Shown: positions 1 to 7,523, counted from the stretch's first letter. The stretch is DNA of 10,926 nt from OMOG01 sp041485845 (GCA_041485845.1 JBGPKH010000275.1:1-10926); one strand, 5' to 3'. The notes: a model not told the origin generated them from the letters alone. Program-made: numbers and translations.

Positions 1-173
1 CGTTCGCACTGACTCGCGGCATGGCCTCGCTCCTGTTCGGCATCAGCACCGCCGACCCGATCACCTACCTCGGCGTGTCCATCGGTCTGGCCGTAGCCGC
101 CGCGTTGGCCAGCTATCTGCCCTCGCGCCGCGCCACCGCCGTCGATCCCGCAGAGGCCCTTCGCGCGGAATAA
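1..173 (+). CDS. ABC-type permease, C-terminal end (MacB/FtsX family), partial
   Basis: The reading frame is open from the window edge (first whole codon at 3) to TAA at 171-173 and gives 56 residues. It shows a hydrophobic helix (residues about 20-41, rich in Ala, Val, Ile, Leu) followed by the ending LPSRRATAVDPAEALRAE. A last membrane helix followed by P-x-R-R-A-x-x-x-D-P-x-x-A-L-R is the hallmark end of FtsX/MacB-type permeases, including the duplicated permeases common in Acidobacteriota. Such proteins sit in the inner membrane and work with an ATPase in efflux or lipoprotein handling. The substrate cannot be told from this end. The rest of the gene lies to the left of the window. Confidence 0.85.
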   Translation, partial: FALTRGMASLLFGISTADPITYLGVSIGLAVAAALASYLPSRRATAVDPAEALRAE

Positions 174-542
174 GGCGCAAACCAGATTTCACCGGAGAGG
201 CTACGGAACTGCGCAGCTTCGATACAAGCTTGGTAGGATATCAGGGCCGCGAGGAAAATGCCCGGCTGCGAACTGAGTCAGTGGATCGTCGGCGACTTGC
301 GATTCATGGCACGGCGGCCATAGGCTTGGCCCAACCAGTGGTGGTGGTGCGGGTTGCGGGTCCGACTACCGGCACAAACACACCACAACACTAATAATAC
401 CCCGCCGGAGAACCTGTTCCAATACAGGCGAGATCGTAGAAGCGCCTGTTTACATGTGCTACGCATTAGTAGCCGTAGGAGTACTATCCAGGCACCGCCG
501 TACAGAAACAACTGCATTGTGCCGAAGCACGCGCGCGGATAT
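174..542. other. Intergenic stretch without a convincing gene
   Basis: Between the permease stop and the ribosome-binding-like site at 543 there is no frame with convincing codon bias or recognisable protein. The stretch is less GC-rich in places (for example the A/T-containing part around 385-400) than the genes on either side. The one recognisable item is a short relic of a VWA-gene 3' end at 278-308, listed separately. Frames reading through on both strands here look like chance openings. Confidence 0.6.
278..308 (-). repeat. Copy A: relic of a VWA-gene 3' end (last 9 codons and stop)
   Basis: Read on the minus strand this stretch ends in MNRKSPTIH followed by TGA. The VWA gene at the right end of the window ends in MNRKTRTIH followed by TAG. 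Over bases 280-308 I count 3 differences in 29 against the right-hand copy. One of the differences is silent (the Ile codon), and the stop is preserved in a different form. That suggests this is the end of a diverged VWA paralogue rather than a recent copy. Similarity stops abruptly upstream of the Met codon (beyond 308). Confidence 0.55.
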
Positions 543-550
543 AAAGGAGG
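543..550 (+). promoter_or_regulatory. Strong Shine-Dalgarno sequence without a standard start codon behind it
   Basis: AAAGGAGG is a strong ribosome-binding sequence just ahead of the glycosyltransferase reading frame. The first in-frame ATG (586) is 35 bases further on, too far for normal use. The only possible in-frame codon at a workable distance is ATT at 562 (11 bases away), a rare start. Either that codon is used, or the original start has been lost by mutation, in line with the other damage to this gene. Confidence 0.4.
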
Positions 551-585
551 GCCGGGCCCAGATTCTCATCGGCGTCCGAACCTAC

Positions 586-2983
586 ATGTCCCCGGGCACA
601 TTGTCACAGGCACTTCAGTTGTTCTTGAGATTCGCTGGTAAAGGGCAGCGCAAAGTTGTTGCGGTGTTCGGCTTTCTTCCAGGAACGTCTCATGCCGCCG
701 TGCTTCACGTTCGAAAGGGCGCGCCGGATGTACCGGTGTGGCTTTTCTCGACGTCTCCGCCTCTGCCCGCAACCGCCGGCCTGTGCGAACGCGTTCATGT
801 GAATCGGAGTCCCGTTGCGTTGCTGATCGAGGCGGAGCGCCGGTTATGGCGTTGCTGGGTTGCACTCAGTGTGGGCACCTGGACCGGGGAGCGCGGGCAG
901 TGGCTGATGAAGCTGGCGCCGTTCCTGATTCCGCCGGGACGCGCGCTGCTGCTGAACCGGCACGGCGACTTCTTTCGCGGCGGATGCAGCGACGTCCTGT
1001 CCCACTGTGGACGGCAATTCCGGAACAACCTCCATTCCGGATGGAATCGAGGGCTGGACCTGGCGGGCGCGTATGGCCTGCTGCTGGCTTCCGTCCTGCT
1101 GCGCTGGTGCTCGTATCCGCACCGGCGCGTGTTCGGCCGTTTGCACGGCGATCGCGAACTGTGTCTGGACGCGGTCTCTCCTTGCGGTGACAGCCTCGTG
1201 CGGTTCTTACAGCAAGGGCAGGATTGGGAGGGAGAGGCGCTGGAGCGGCTGGCGCGTGAGAGCAATGCGCGGTGGATTTTGTGGCAGCACGAAGCGTTGA
1301 GCGACGCGCAGGCGGACGCGCTGGCCGCGTTGTTCGACTGTCCACGCGTGTTTGCCGTCTCCAGGCAATGTCATCTGCGGGCCTGGAAGAAAACGCTGAT
1401 CCCGACGGCGCCATTCCGCAGATTGCAGGCCGGTGAAGCCAGCCAGACGCTGGCTCCGCTCTCGGACACCATTCTGGTAGACCGCGCCATGCTCCTGGCG
1501 ATCGGTATTCCCCGGTGCAAGCTGGCGGGGACCGCCTGGATGCTGATGTTCTGGAAGGCCGCAGCCGCCGGCTGGCGGTCCTACAGTATGGGGCATTCCG
1601 GGCACGTCGAGGTGGAACCCGATTTCCCGATGCAGGAGACTGCCTTTCTGCTGCGGGTCTTGCGGGAAGGGGCACTGCGGCGCCTGGGCCCGCGCGATCC
1701 CGGATTGTCGAGAGGGACGATCGCATTTCTGCCCGCGATGCGGCCGCAAGCGGCATCCGACACGGGGCGTCTCAAGGTGCTCATCGTATCGCCCTTTCTC
1801 CCCTACCCGCTTGCGCACGGTGGCGCGGTCCGCATTTACAATTTGTGCCGCGCGCTGGCGGATCGCGTGGACTTCATTCTGGCAGCGGTGCGTGAGAAGG
1901 ACGAAGCCGTGGACTATGAGCGCCTGGGCCGGATTTTTCGCGAGGTCTACGCGGTCGATCTGGATGAACCGGAGGGCAGGGACTCAGGGCGACCCACACA
2001 GGTCCGGCACTACCAGTCGCGCTCGTTGCGCGGTTTGATCTCGCGCCTGTGCCGCGAGTGGAATCCGGATCTGCTCCAGGTGGAATTTACGCAGATGGCC
2101 GGTTACCGCGACTGCGCACGCGAGATTCCCGCGGTCCTGGTGGAGCACGATCTCACCTTCAGCCTGTATCGTCAATTAGCGAGAGAACAGCCGGGCGAGG
2201 AGGCGCATTCCGAGTATCGGCGCTGGCTGGAGTTCGAGCGGCACTGGCTCGCAACCTACGACGGAGTCTGGACGGTTTCCGAAGCCGACCGGCGGACCGC
2301 GATGGCGGAAGGCGAGCGCGCTGCCGATCGCACCTTCACCCGTGCCCAATGGTGTCGATATCCACCGCTTTGTTCCGGAGGAAGTTGTCACTCCCGAGCC
2401 CGAGATCCTGTTTGTCGGTTCCTTCCGCCACCGGCCCAACGTCATGGGGTTCGAGAAACTGCTTGCAGAGGTGATGCCGCGGATCTGGGCTGCCTTTCCG
2501 CGGCTGCGGCTGCGCGTGGTTGCAGGCCCGCGGCACGAGCAATTCCTGGACGCTGAGGTTCGAGACCATAGGGTTGAGATCCTGGGGTTTGTCGAGGATT
2601 TGCGGCCGCTCTACGCGAGGGCCTCCGTGGTGGTGGCGCCCCTGGCGGTTTCCGCCGGCACCAACATCAAAGTGCTGGAAGCCATGGCCTGCGCGAAGGC
2701 CATTGTGACCACAGCCGCGGGATGTGCCGGCCTGGATCTGCGCGACGGCTGGGATGCGCTGATTCGCGAGGATTGGGCCGGGTTTGCGGATGCGGTCTGC
2801 GAGCTTCTAGCAAAGGACGGCCTGCGGTCAAGCCTCGGAACGCACGGCCGGAGCGCTGTCGAAGAGCGGTTCAGTTGGGATACGATTGCGAATCGCGCCT
2901 ATGAAAGCTACGTGACGCTGGCTGGCCGCGGCCCCATGGCTAGTGAATCGTCCGTGTTTTGCGATTCATTGCGATTCATGTAG
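586..2983 (+). pseudogene. Two-part glycosyltransferase, GT4-like C-terminal domain, broken by a frameshift
   Basis: The first frame is open from 454 to 2556 and the second from about 2342 to TAG at 2981-2983. From about nt 1771 (LKVLIVSPFLPYPLAHGGAV) the protein reads as the N-terminal lobe of a GT-B fold, GT4-type glycosyltransferase, which moves a sugar from a nucleotide-sugar donor. After the frame change it continues with NGVDIHRF, a G-S-x-x-x-x-P-N motif, and GTNIKVLEAMA, the usual GT4 donor-binding region. Dropping one C from the CCC at 2339-2341 restores the normal junction (TFT-VPNGVD), so a one-base insertion or a sequencing error is the simplest cause. The roughly 400-residue front part contains a motif ending PFLIPPGRALLLN and a later segment resembling the end of a GT2-like enzyme (DRAMLLAIGIPRCKLAGTAW). 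I recognise it only as a glycan-related extension. The start is unclear (see 543-550): codon use looks coding from about 555, and 586 is the first in-frame ATG in that part. The last 14 codons come from a VWA repeat. Confidence 0.75.
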
Positions 2984-3105
2984 TCCATCAACAAATACTC
3001 CCGCTAGCGTAAAGGGCGTAGTGGAGTACGCTTTGCCGCGGCAGATCCCGGTCACTTTCTGCACGAAGTTAACCAGGCCGTAGTCACTGGCCGGCAGGAA
3101 GGTGT
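2940..3105 (-). repeat. Copy B: truncated, damaged copy of the VWA-gene 3' end
   Basis: This stretch aligns with the VWA gene end at 10666-10820 in the same orientation. By eye there are about ten substitutions, one inserted base (in the C/G-rich part near 3001-3004) and a 10-base tandem duplication (TGCGATTCAT twice, about 2960-2979). The duplication shifts the frame and brings an early minus-strand stop, so the copy cannot encode the VWA end. Similarity begins exactly at the stop codon of the VWA gene and ends at about GAAGGTGT (3098-3105). The 3' end of the upstream glycosyltransferase reads into it. Confidence 0.85.
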
Positions 3106-3196
3106 GGCGGCTGTATTGCGGCAGGCCTTTCCCGCCGCGACGGCGCGCCAGATTCGCAATGCGATCATCCTACGCAGCGGTTCCGGACGGCGATAG
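3098..3196 (+). pseudogene. Possible C-terminal relic of a subtilisin-like (S8) protease
   Basis: Directly at the right border of VWA copy B a plus-strand frame reads EGVAAVLRQAFPAATARQIR and on to TAG at 3194-3196. G-V-A-A-x-L-x-Q-A-F-P-x-A-T-x-x-Q-I-R resembles the helix after the catalytic serine in S8 subtilases, where the family usually has SGTSMATPHVAG just before it. That catalytic part is absent here and is replaced by the VWA repeat. If correct, this is the last 32 or so residues of a lost protease gene. The match is short and from memory, so it could also be chance. Confidence 0.3.
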
Positions 3197-3262
3197 GGAG
3201 TCTCCCGTAGGCTCAACCGTAACGTACTGAAAAATCGAGGGTCAGTCCTTCAGACCTTTGTG

Positions 3263-3271
3263 TGATACAAT
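3263..3271 (+). promoter_or_regulatory. Possible extended -10 promoter element for the sigma operon
   Basis: TGATACAAT fits an extended -10 box (TGN followed by TACAAT, one base from TATAAT). I see no good -35 box about 17 bases upstream, which is tolerable for extended -10 promoters. Transcription would start near 3278, only a few bases before the GTG at 3285, giving a nearly leaderless message. That would fit the lack of a Shine-Dalgarno sequence in front of the sigma gene. Confidence 0.3.
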
Positions 3272-3275
3272 CCTC

Positions 3276-3287
3276 CACACTTGTGTG
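3276..3287. promoter_or_regulatory. Short perfect inverted repeat over the sigma-gene start, possible operator
   Basis: CACAC-TT-GTGTG is a perfect 5+5 inverted repeat that covers the predicted transcription start and touches the GTG start codon of the sigma gene. The 8-base word TTGTGTGA occurs twice nearby, at 3258-3265 and 3281-3288, 23 bases apart. A protein bound here would block transcription of the whole cassette. No binding protein can be named. Confidence 0.3.
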
Positions 3288-3950
3288 AACTGGTCCTCCC
3301 TCACATCCGAAGAACTGATCCCGGCCTGCATCGATGAGGGAGATGAGGCGGCATGGGAGGAGTTCGTACGACGGTTCCGTCCGGTCATCGCGGGGACGGT
3401 GATGAGGACTGCGCGCCGGTTCGGGGACGCCGCGCCGCAACTCATGGACGACCTGGTGCAGGAGACGTATTTGAAGATTTGCGCCAATCGCTGCCGTATC
3501 CTGCGGGAATTCAAGCCGCAGTCGGAGGAGTCGATCTTCGGACTGCTCAAGACGGTAGCCTTCAGCGTAGCCCAGGACCATTTCCGAAGTGGCCTGGCAG
3601 CCAAACGCGGGGCAGGCAGGCAGGAATCGGCCCTCGACAGCTACGTCGAGAGCGTGGTTGCAGGCCGCGAAGGGCTGCCGCAGGTCGAGAGGGAGATTTT
3701 CCTTGGGCAGATCGATGACTACCTGGCAGCCGGGGGTGAGGCGGTCACGCCGGAACGGGACCGGCAGATCTTCTGGTTATACTACCGTCACGGGATGACC
3801 GCGCGCGCCATCGCGTCGATATCGAGGATCGGCCTGACGCAAAAGGGAGTCGAGAGCGCGATCCAGCGCTTGACCAACCTCGTCCGGCGGCGGCTGGTGG
3901 AATCCCGGCTGGAAAAGGCCGAAGGAAAATCCTCGGCAAATTCGTTATAG
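3285..3950 (+). CDS. RNA polymerase sigma factor, ECF type (sigma-70 family)
   Basis: This 221-residue protein directs RNA polymerase to its own promoter set. Region 2 is seen at about residues 20-78, including DDLVQETYLK (55-64), the part that contacts the core enzyme and the -10 box. Region 4 is seen at about 155-206 with a helix-turn-helix (YYRHGMTARAIASISRIGLT) that would read the -35 box. Between them is a longer linker than usual, about 75 residues. I chose GTG at 3285 because the protein then begins NWSSLTSEELIPAC, where the conserved part starts. TTG at 3258 would add nine residues and overlap the possible promoter. Neither has a clear Shine-Dalgarno sequence. The gene leads the cassette and lies 12 bases ahead of a zinc-finger membrane protein, the usual place for an anti-sigma factor. 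Autoregulation is likely by analogy with other ECF systems. Confidence 0.88.
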   Translation: MNWSSLTSEELIPACIDEGDEAAWEEFVRRFRPVIAGTVMRTARRFGDAAPQLMDDLVQETYLKICANRCRILREFKPQSEESIFGLLKTVAFSVAQDHFRSGLAAKRGAGRQESALDSYVESVVAGREGLPQVEREIFLGQIDDYLAAGGEAVTPERDRQIFWLYYRHGMTARAIASISRIGLTQKGVESAIQRLTNLVRRRLVESRLEKAEGKSSANSL

Positions 3951-3957
3951 GAGGTGA
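3949..3957 (+). promoter_or_regulatory. Near-perfect Shine-Dalgarno sequence that decides the start of the next gene
   Basis: AGGAGGTGA is complementary to the 3' end of 16S rRNA over nine bases and overlaps the sigma-gene stop codon. The TTG at 3963 lies at ideal distance, 8 bases after AGGAGG. The GTG at 3954 is in the same frame but lies inside this site and so cannot be served by it. TTG 3963 is therefore the preferred start. Confidence 0.7.
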
Positions 3958-3962
3958 ACGGT

Positions 3963-5096
3963 TTGGAAGAGCCCGGTACCAGGCACCTGACGGCCGATGA
4001 GGTCGCCGGGCTGATCGGTCGAGACGGCCCGGAAGGGATTTCGGAGGAGCGGGCCACCCATGCGAGTTCATGTGACCGTTGCGGACGGATCATCGCGATG
4101 CATCAAGAGGAACACATGCGGCTTCAGCGACTTGCGGGAGGTCCGCGCGGAAAGCCCACGGATACTTGCCCTGCGGCAGCGGAATGGGCGTCGTTAGCGG
4201 CGGGCCTCGCGGAGGCGTCGCGGAGCGACGAGCTGCTGGCCCACGCCAGCCGGTGCGACGCGTGCGGAGCGGTCCTTCATGCGCTCGTAGAAGATTTTTC
4301 GGAGGAAGTAACGGAGGCCGAATCGCACTCGCTGGAGGCGATCGAGAGCGCGAAGCCGTCGTGGGAGCGCCAGATGGCCCACAGAATGGCCCAGGCATCG
4401 GGCCGCGGCCGGGTGATACCGATGCCGTTCATGCGGTGGATGGCGAGGGCCGCGGCGGTGCTCGTAGCGGTGGGCGCGGGGTGGCTGGTCTGGGATCAGT
4501 GGATCGTGAGCGATCCGGCGCGGTTGATCGCCAAGGCGTACACGCAGCAACGGCCCTTCGAGTTTCGCATCCCCAGCGCGGGTCACGCGGGGGTACGGCT
4601 GGAACGGCGCGGCATGGGTTCGAATTTTCAGCGGCCTCCGGCGCTGCTGGAAGCCGAGGCGAAGATTGCCCGCGAATTGGAAAAGGATCCGGACAGCGTA
4701 AAGTGGCTGGCATTGCGGGCGCGGGCGGACATGTTGCGCTGGGATCCCGAGACGGCGCTCGGCACACTACAACGCGCCCTGGAGCGCAAGCCCGACGATC
4801 CCGACCTGATGGCGGACCTCGGCATGGCGTATGCGTTGCGCGCGGAAGCCCAGAACCGGGATGTGGACTACGGGTACGCCATCGAGTATCTCGGGCGCTC
4901 GCTGAAGGCCAAGCCGAATTCTCTCGAAGCGATCTTCAATCGGGCGGTGGTGTACGAGCGCATGTACCTGAATGAGGAGGCCGCGCGGGAGTGGCGGCGC
5001 TATCTCGATCTGGATACGGCCGGAGCGTGGCGCGAGGAAGCGCAGCGCCGCCTGGGCGAGCTGGACGTAAAAAAAAAGTCCGGCAGGCAGCCCTAG
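3963..5096 (+). CDS. Membrane-anchored zinc-finger/TPR protein, probable anti-sigma factor
   Basis: The protein has 377 residues counted from TTG 3963. The N-terminal half carries two H-x3-C-x2-C motifs (H33-C37-C40 and H94-C98-C101), plus C69-P ahead of the second. This is the layout of zinc-binding anti-sigma domains (zf-HC2 type). A hydrophobic segment at about 161-177, preceded by several Arg residues, predicts one membrane span with the zinc finger in the cytoplasm and the rest outside. Residues about 229-352 form TPR-like helix pairs. The gene follows the ECF sigma factor directly, so it most likely holds that factor at the membrane. This is inferred from design and position. Its last codons cross nine A's (5069-5077) and it stops at TAG 5094-5096. 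Crossing the run in the -1 frame gives the CHAT protein instead, so this may be only the short product of a two-product gene. Confidence 0.8.
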   Translation: MEEPGTRHLTADEVAGLIGRDGPEGISEERATHASSCDRCGRIIAMHQEEHMRLQRLAGGPRGKPTDTCPAAAEWASLAAGLAEASRSDELLAHASRCDACGAVLHALVEDFSEEVTEAESHSLEAIESAKPSWERQMAHRMAQASGRGRVIPMPFMRWMARAAAVLVAVGAGWLVWDQWIVSDPARLIAKAYTQQRPFEFRIPSAGHAGVRLERRGMGSNFQRPPALLEAEAKIARELEKDPDSVKWLALRARADMLRWDPETALGTLQRALERKPDDPDLMADLGMAYALRAEAQNRDVDYGYAIEYLGRSLKAKPNSLEAIFNRAVVYERMYLNEEAAREWRRYLDLDTAGAWREEAQRRLGELDVKKKSGRQP

Positions 5097-7489
5097 ATCG
5101 GATTTCCGATAACCCCGGATTATTGTTACGCAGAATCGAGCGTGGAGAAGACGTGGAGCCGGAGAGCTATCTGGACGTGGCGCTGACGAAGTGGCTGCCG
5201 CGGCGATGGGAGAGCGGGAGCTACGAGCGGGCTCTGGATGCGCTGGCAGTGCTGTTTGAAGAGCGGCACGGGGATCGATGGCTGCTGGATGTGCTGGCTG
5301 CGAAACGGAGCGATGGGATGGCTGCCGGGCTGGCGGCGCTGGCGGAGGCGGTGCGGGCGAATCTGTCGGACGAGTCGGACCGGGCGCTGGAGAAAGCGGG
5401 AGAGGCTGTGCGCAGCTTGCGTGCCGCAGGCGACGATGCCGGCGCGCTGCGCGCGGAGTTGGAGGAGGTTTATGCGCTGGAGCGGGCACTGCGGCCCGCA
5501 GAGTGTCTGGAGAGGACGGCCGCGTTGGTACGTAAGGCAGAGGCGAAAGACTATTCCTGGATTCTTGGACAGACATTCCTCGAATCGGGCACCTGTCGGG
5601 GCCAGGACGGAGACTGGGGTGCTGCCCATCACGATAGGGAACTAGCGCTGGGGGAAATCCGACGGGCAGGGTACCAGGACCTGGAATTGCGTGCGGCAGG
5701 AATTCTGTCGGGTGCGCAGACAGTCGCGGGCAACCTGCTGGTAGCCTGGAACATCGGCCGCAAGGGTCTGGCGACATACTGGAGCGGGCCCTACCGCGGG
5801 GTTCGTGCTCACCAGATCTATTTCAACCTGTACCGCTCCGCCGAGAATCTCGGGCAGCGCCAAGCTGCGTACGTATTTGCCAAGGCCGCAGCGCTGGCGA
5901 TTGTAGACACGCCGCGCCGGCGCACCGAGGCCAGCACGAGGGCGCGCGTCGCCCGATTGGCGGTGGAGGCAGGATGGTTTGGGGAAGCGAACGCGGAATT
6001 CGAGCGGGCCGGGAAGCTGTTCGCCCAACTAGACCAGACGAAAGCGGATCGGGAATACCGAGCGCGCGCAGAGTTAGATCGCGCCGAGGGCGAAGTGGCT
6101 GCGGGCTCTTCACAAGCCGCGCTGTACCGCCTGGAGGCCATCCGCTCGCAAGCTGAAAACATCGGCTCCGCAGTGATCCGGATCAGGTTTCAGCAGGTTC
6201 TCGGTGATGCCCTTTGGCGTAGCGACAGGCGACAATTGGCGGATGCCGCATATCGGGCCGCCGTTGAGTTAACCGAACAACGGCTGGCTACGCTTCCAGG
6301 GTCTCAGGAGCGCGCCGGGCTCATGTTGGCTGCAGCCAAAGCCTATCGTGGTCTGGCCGAACTTCTGTGTGAGCGCGGGGATTTTGCCGGTGCGTTGCGT
6401 CTCTGGGAGTGGTTCCGCGCTGGCGAAGCGGCTGGACAGCGTACCGAACCCGACCTCGACCGGCGTCTGCCAAAGCTGGCGCGTGAATCGTTTCTGTCAT
6501 ACTCCGTGTTGCCGGGCGGCATCGTAGCCTGGGTGTACGACGATCGCGGCATCCAGGGCCGACGGCTCACGGTAAAGTCCGATACTTTGGAAGCTGTCGC
6601 CTTCCGATTCCTCCGCGAGTGCGCGGACGCGGGCTCGAGCCGCCAGGCGATCCATCGGGATGCGAGGCAACTCTATGACTGGCTGATAGCGCCTCTATCG
6701 GATCGACTCGATCCGAAGCGAACTCTGGTGGTGGAGCCGGATGGCGCCGTCGGAGCGATTCCCATGCAGGCGCTGATGGATGCGAACTCGCTGTACCTGG
6801 GCGAGCGGTTTGCCATCACGGTCGCCAACGGGTTGGTGGACTATCAGCGCCGCATGGCTGCTGGGCCGGTGACCGCCGGCAGTAAGGCGCTGGTCGTCGC
6901 CAATCCGGCGTTAGGCAAAGAGACCACTGGCGCGTTTCCGCCGTTGGTGCAGACGAAGCGCGAAGGTCAGAGAATCGCCGCGCGATTCGGCAACTCGGTA
7001 TTGCTCACCGGCGAGCAGGCGACCGTAACGGCGCTGGAACAACACCGCCCGGAGACCGAGCTATTCCACTTTGCCGGCCACGGCTTCAGCAATGCCGGCA
7101 ACGGCGGTATTCTCCTGGCGCCGGAACGGAATGACGCTACGGGAGCCGGAGTTCTCGAGGGGAAGCGGATGGCGCAGCAGGATTGGAGCCGGTGCCGCCT
7201 CGCGGTACTTTCCGCCTGCTCAACCGGTACTGGAGAAGCCCGCGGACCGGTCAATCCGGAGAGCCTGGTTCGCGGTCTCCTGTGGGCGGGAGTAGCGCGC
7301 GTGGTGGGGACGCGCTGGAACGTGGATGCGGAGACCGGGGTGCTACTGATGGACCGGTTCTACGAAGCACTGCTATCCGGGTCGGATGCCGCAGCGGCAC
7401 TGCAACGCGCGGCGCAGCGCATCCGCGACAACACGGCCACCAGCCACCCCTATTATTGGGCGGGATTTCAGAATTTTGGATCCCGCTAG
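4991..7489 (+). CDS. CHAT-domain protease (caspase-like) with helical-repeat N-terminus
   Basis: CHAT domains are caspase-like cysteine proteases (clan CD). The catalytic pair is visible as HFAGHGF (H697) and LSACSTGTG (C743), numbered from GTG 4991, with the domain covering about 633-832. Residues about 100-500 are Ala/Leu/Glu-rich helices of TPR type (for example YERALDALAVLFEERHGDRW), a usual partner of CHAT. The start is uncertain. GTG 4991 has GAGGAGG ten bases upstream but would overlap the previous gene by 106 bases, and the overlapped part reads better as TPR in the other frame. Convincing sequence begins at the A-run (KKKVRQAALDRISDNPGLLL). TTG 5123 and GTG 5153 (GGAG five bases ahead) are alternatives. 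The best explanation may be fusion to the upstream protein by slippage at 5069-5077. Likely targets are proteins of the same cassette, such as the anti-sigma part; this is inferred. Confidence 0.85.
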   Translation: MAALSRSGYGRSVARGSAAPPGRAGRKKKVRQAALDRISDNPGLLLRRIERGEDVEPESYLDVALTKWLPRRWESGSYERALDALAVLFEERHGDRWLLDVLAAKRSDGMAAGLAALAEAVRANLSDESDRALEKAGEAVRSLRAAGDDAGALRAELEEVYALERALRPAECLERTAALVRKAEAKDYSWILGQTFLESGTCRGQDGDWGAAHHDRELALGEIRRAGYQDLELRAAGILSGAQTVAGNLLVAWNIGRKGLATYWSGPYRGVRAHQIYFNLYRSAENLGQRQAAYVFAKAAALAIVDTPRRRTEASTRARVARLAVEAGWFGEANAEFERAGKLFAQLDQTKADREYRARAELDRAEGEVAAGSSQAALYRLEAIRSQAENIGSAVIRIRFQQVLGDALWRSDRRQLADAAYRAAVELTEQRLATLPGSQERAGLMLAAAKAYRGLAELLCERGDFAGALRLWEWFRAGEAAGQRTEPDLDRRLPKLARESFLSYSVLPGGIVAWVYDDRGIQGRRLTVKSDTLEAVAFRFLRECADAGSSRQAIHRDARQLYDWLIAPLSDRLDPKRTLVVEPDGAVGAIPMQALMDANSLYLGERFAITVANGLVDYQRRMAAGPVTAGSKALVVANPALGKETTGAFPPLVQTKREGQRIAARFGNSVLLTGEQATVTALEQHRPETELFHFAGHGFSNAGNGGILLAPERNDATGAGVLEGKRMAQQDWSRCRLAVLSACSTGTGEARGPVNPESLVRGLLWAGVARVVGTRWNVDAETGVLLMDRFYEALLSGSDAAAALQRAAQRIRDNTATSHPYYWAGFQNFGSR
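5069..5077 (+). promoter_or_regulatory. Nine-A run at the anti-sigma/CHAT junction, probable slippage site
   Basis: Nine consecutive A's occur where the TPR protein (frame of 3963) and the CHAT protein (-1 frame) meet. One extra A in the RNA, or a -1 ribosomal slip on A-AAA-AAG, moves the reading from V-K-K-K-S to K-K-K-V-R and into the CHAT protein, which is open to 7489. Runs of nine A's are known to cause transcriptional slippage, the classic case being dnaX of Thermus thermophilus. Without slippage the frame stops 17 bases after the run, at 5094-5096. Confidence 0.5.
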
Positions 7490-7523
7490 GCAACAACCAG
7501 CAACATCGACACGGAGAGACCAA

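Noticed and set aside
278..517. Minus-strand open frame of 79 codons as a real gene
   Set aside because: Only its last 9 codons match the VWA protein end; the rest has no similarity to it and no ribosome-binding site. It is listed as a repeat relic instead.
866..1756. Long minus-strand open frame (296 codons) opposite the glycosyltransferase
   Set aside because: Arg/Pro/Ser-rich with no recognisable motif, as expected for the antisense of a high-GC gene. The plus strand carries clear protein sequence.
4079..4975. Plus-strand open frame in a second frame inside the anti-sigma gene
   Set aside because: Gly/Arg/Ala-rich shadow with no domain. The other frame carries the zinc-finger and TPR motifs.
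4767..5777. Long minus-strand open frame (336 codons) opposite the TPR and CHAT genes
   Set aside because: Low-complexity Pro/Ala/Ser/Arg sequence without motifs. The opposite strand has strong domain evidence.
7386..7523. An upstream ATG at 7386 as start of the unknown protein
   Set aside because: It would overlap the CHAT gene by 104 bases, and the added part is the CHAT domain in another frame. ATG 7524 has a good ribosome-binding site.
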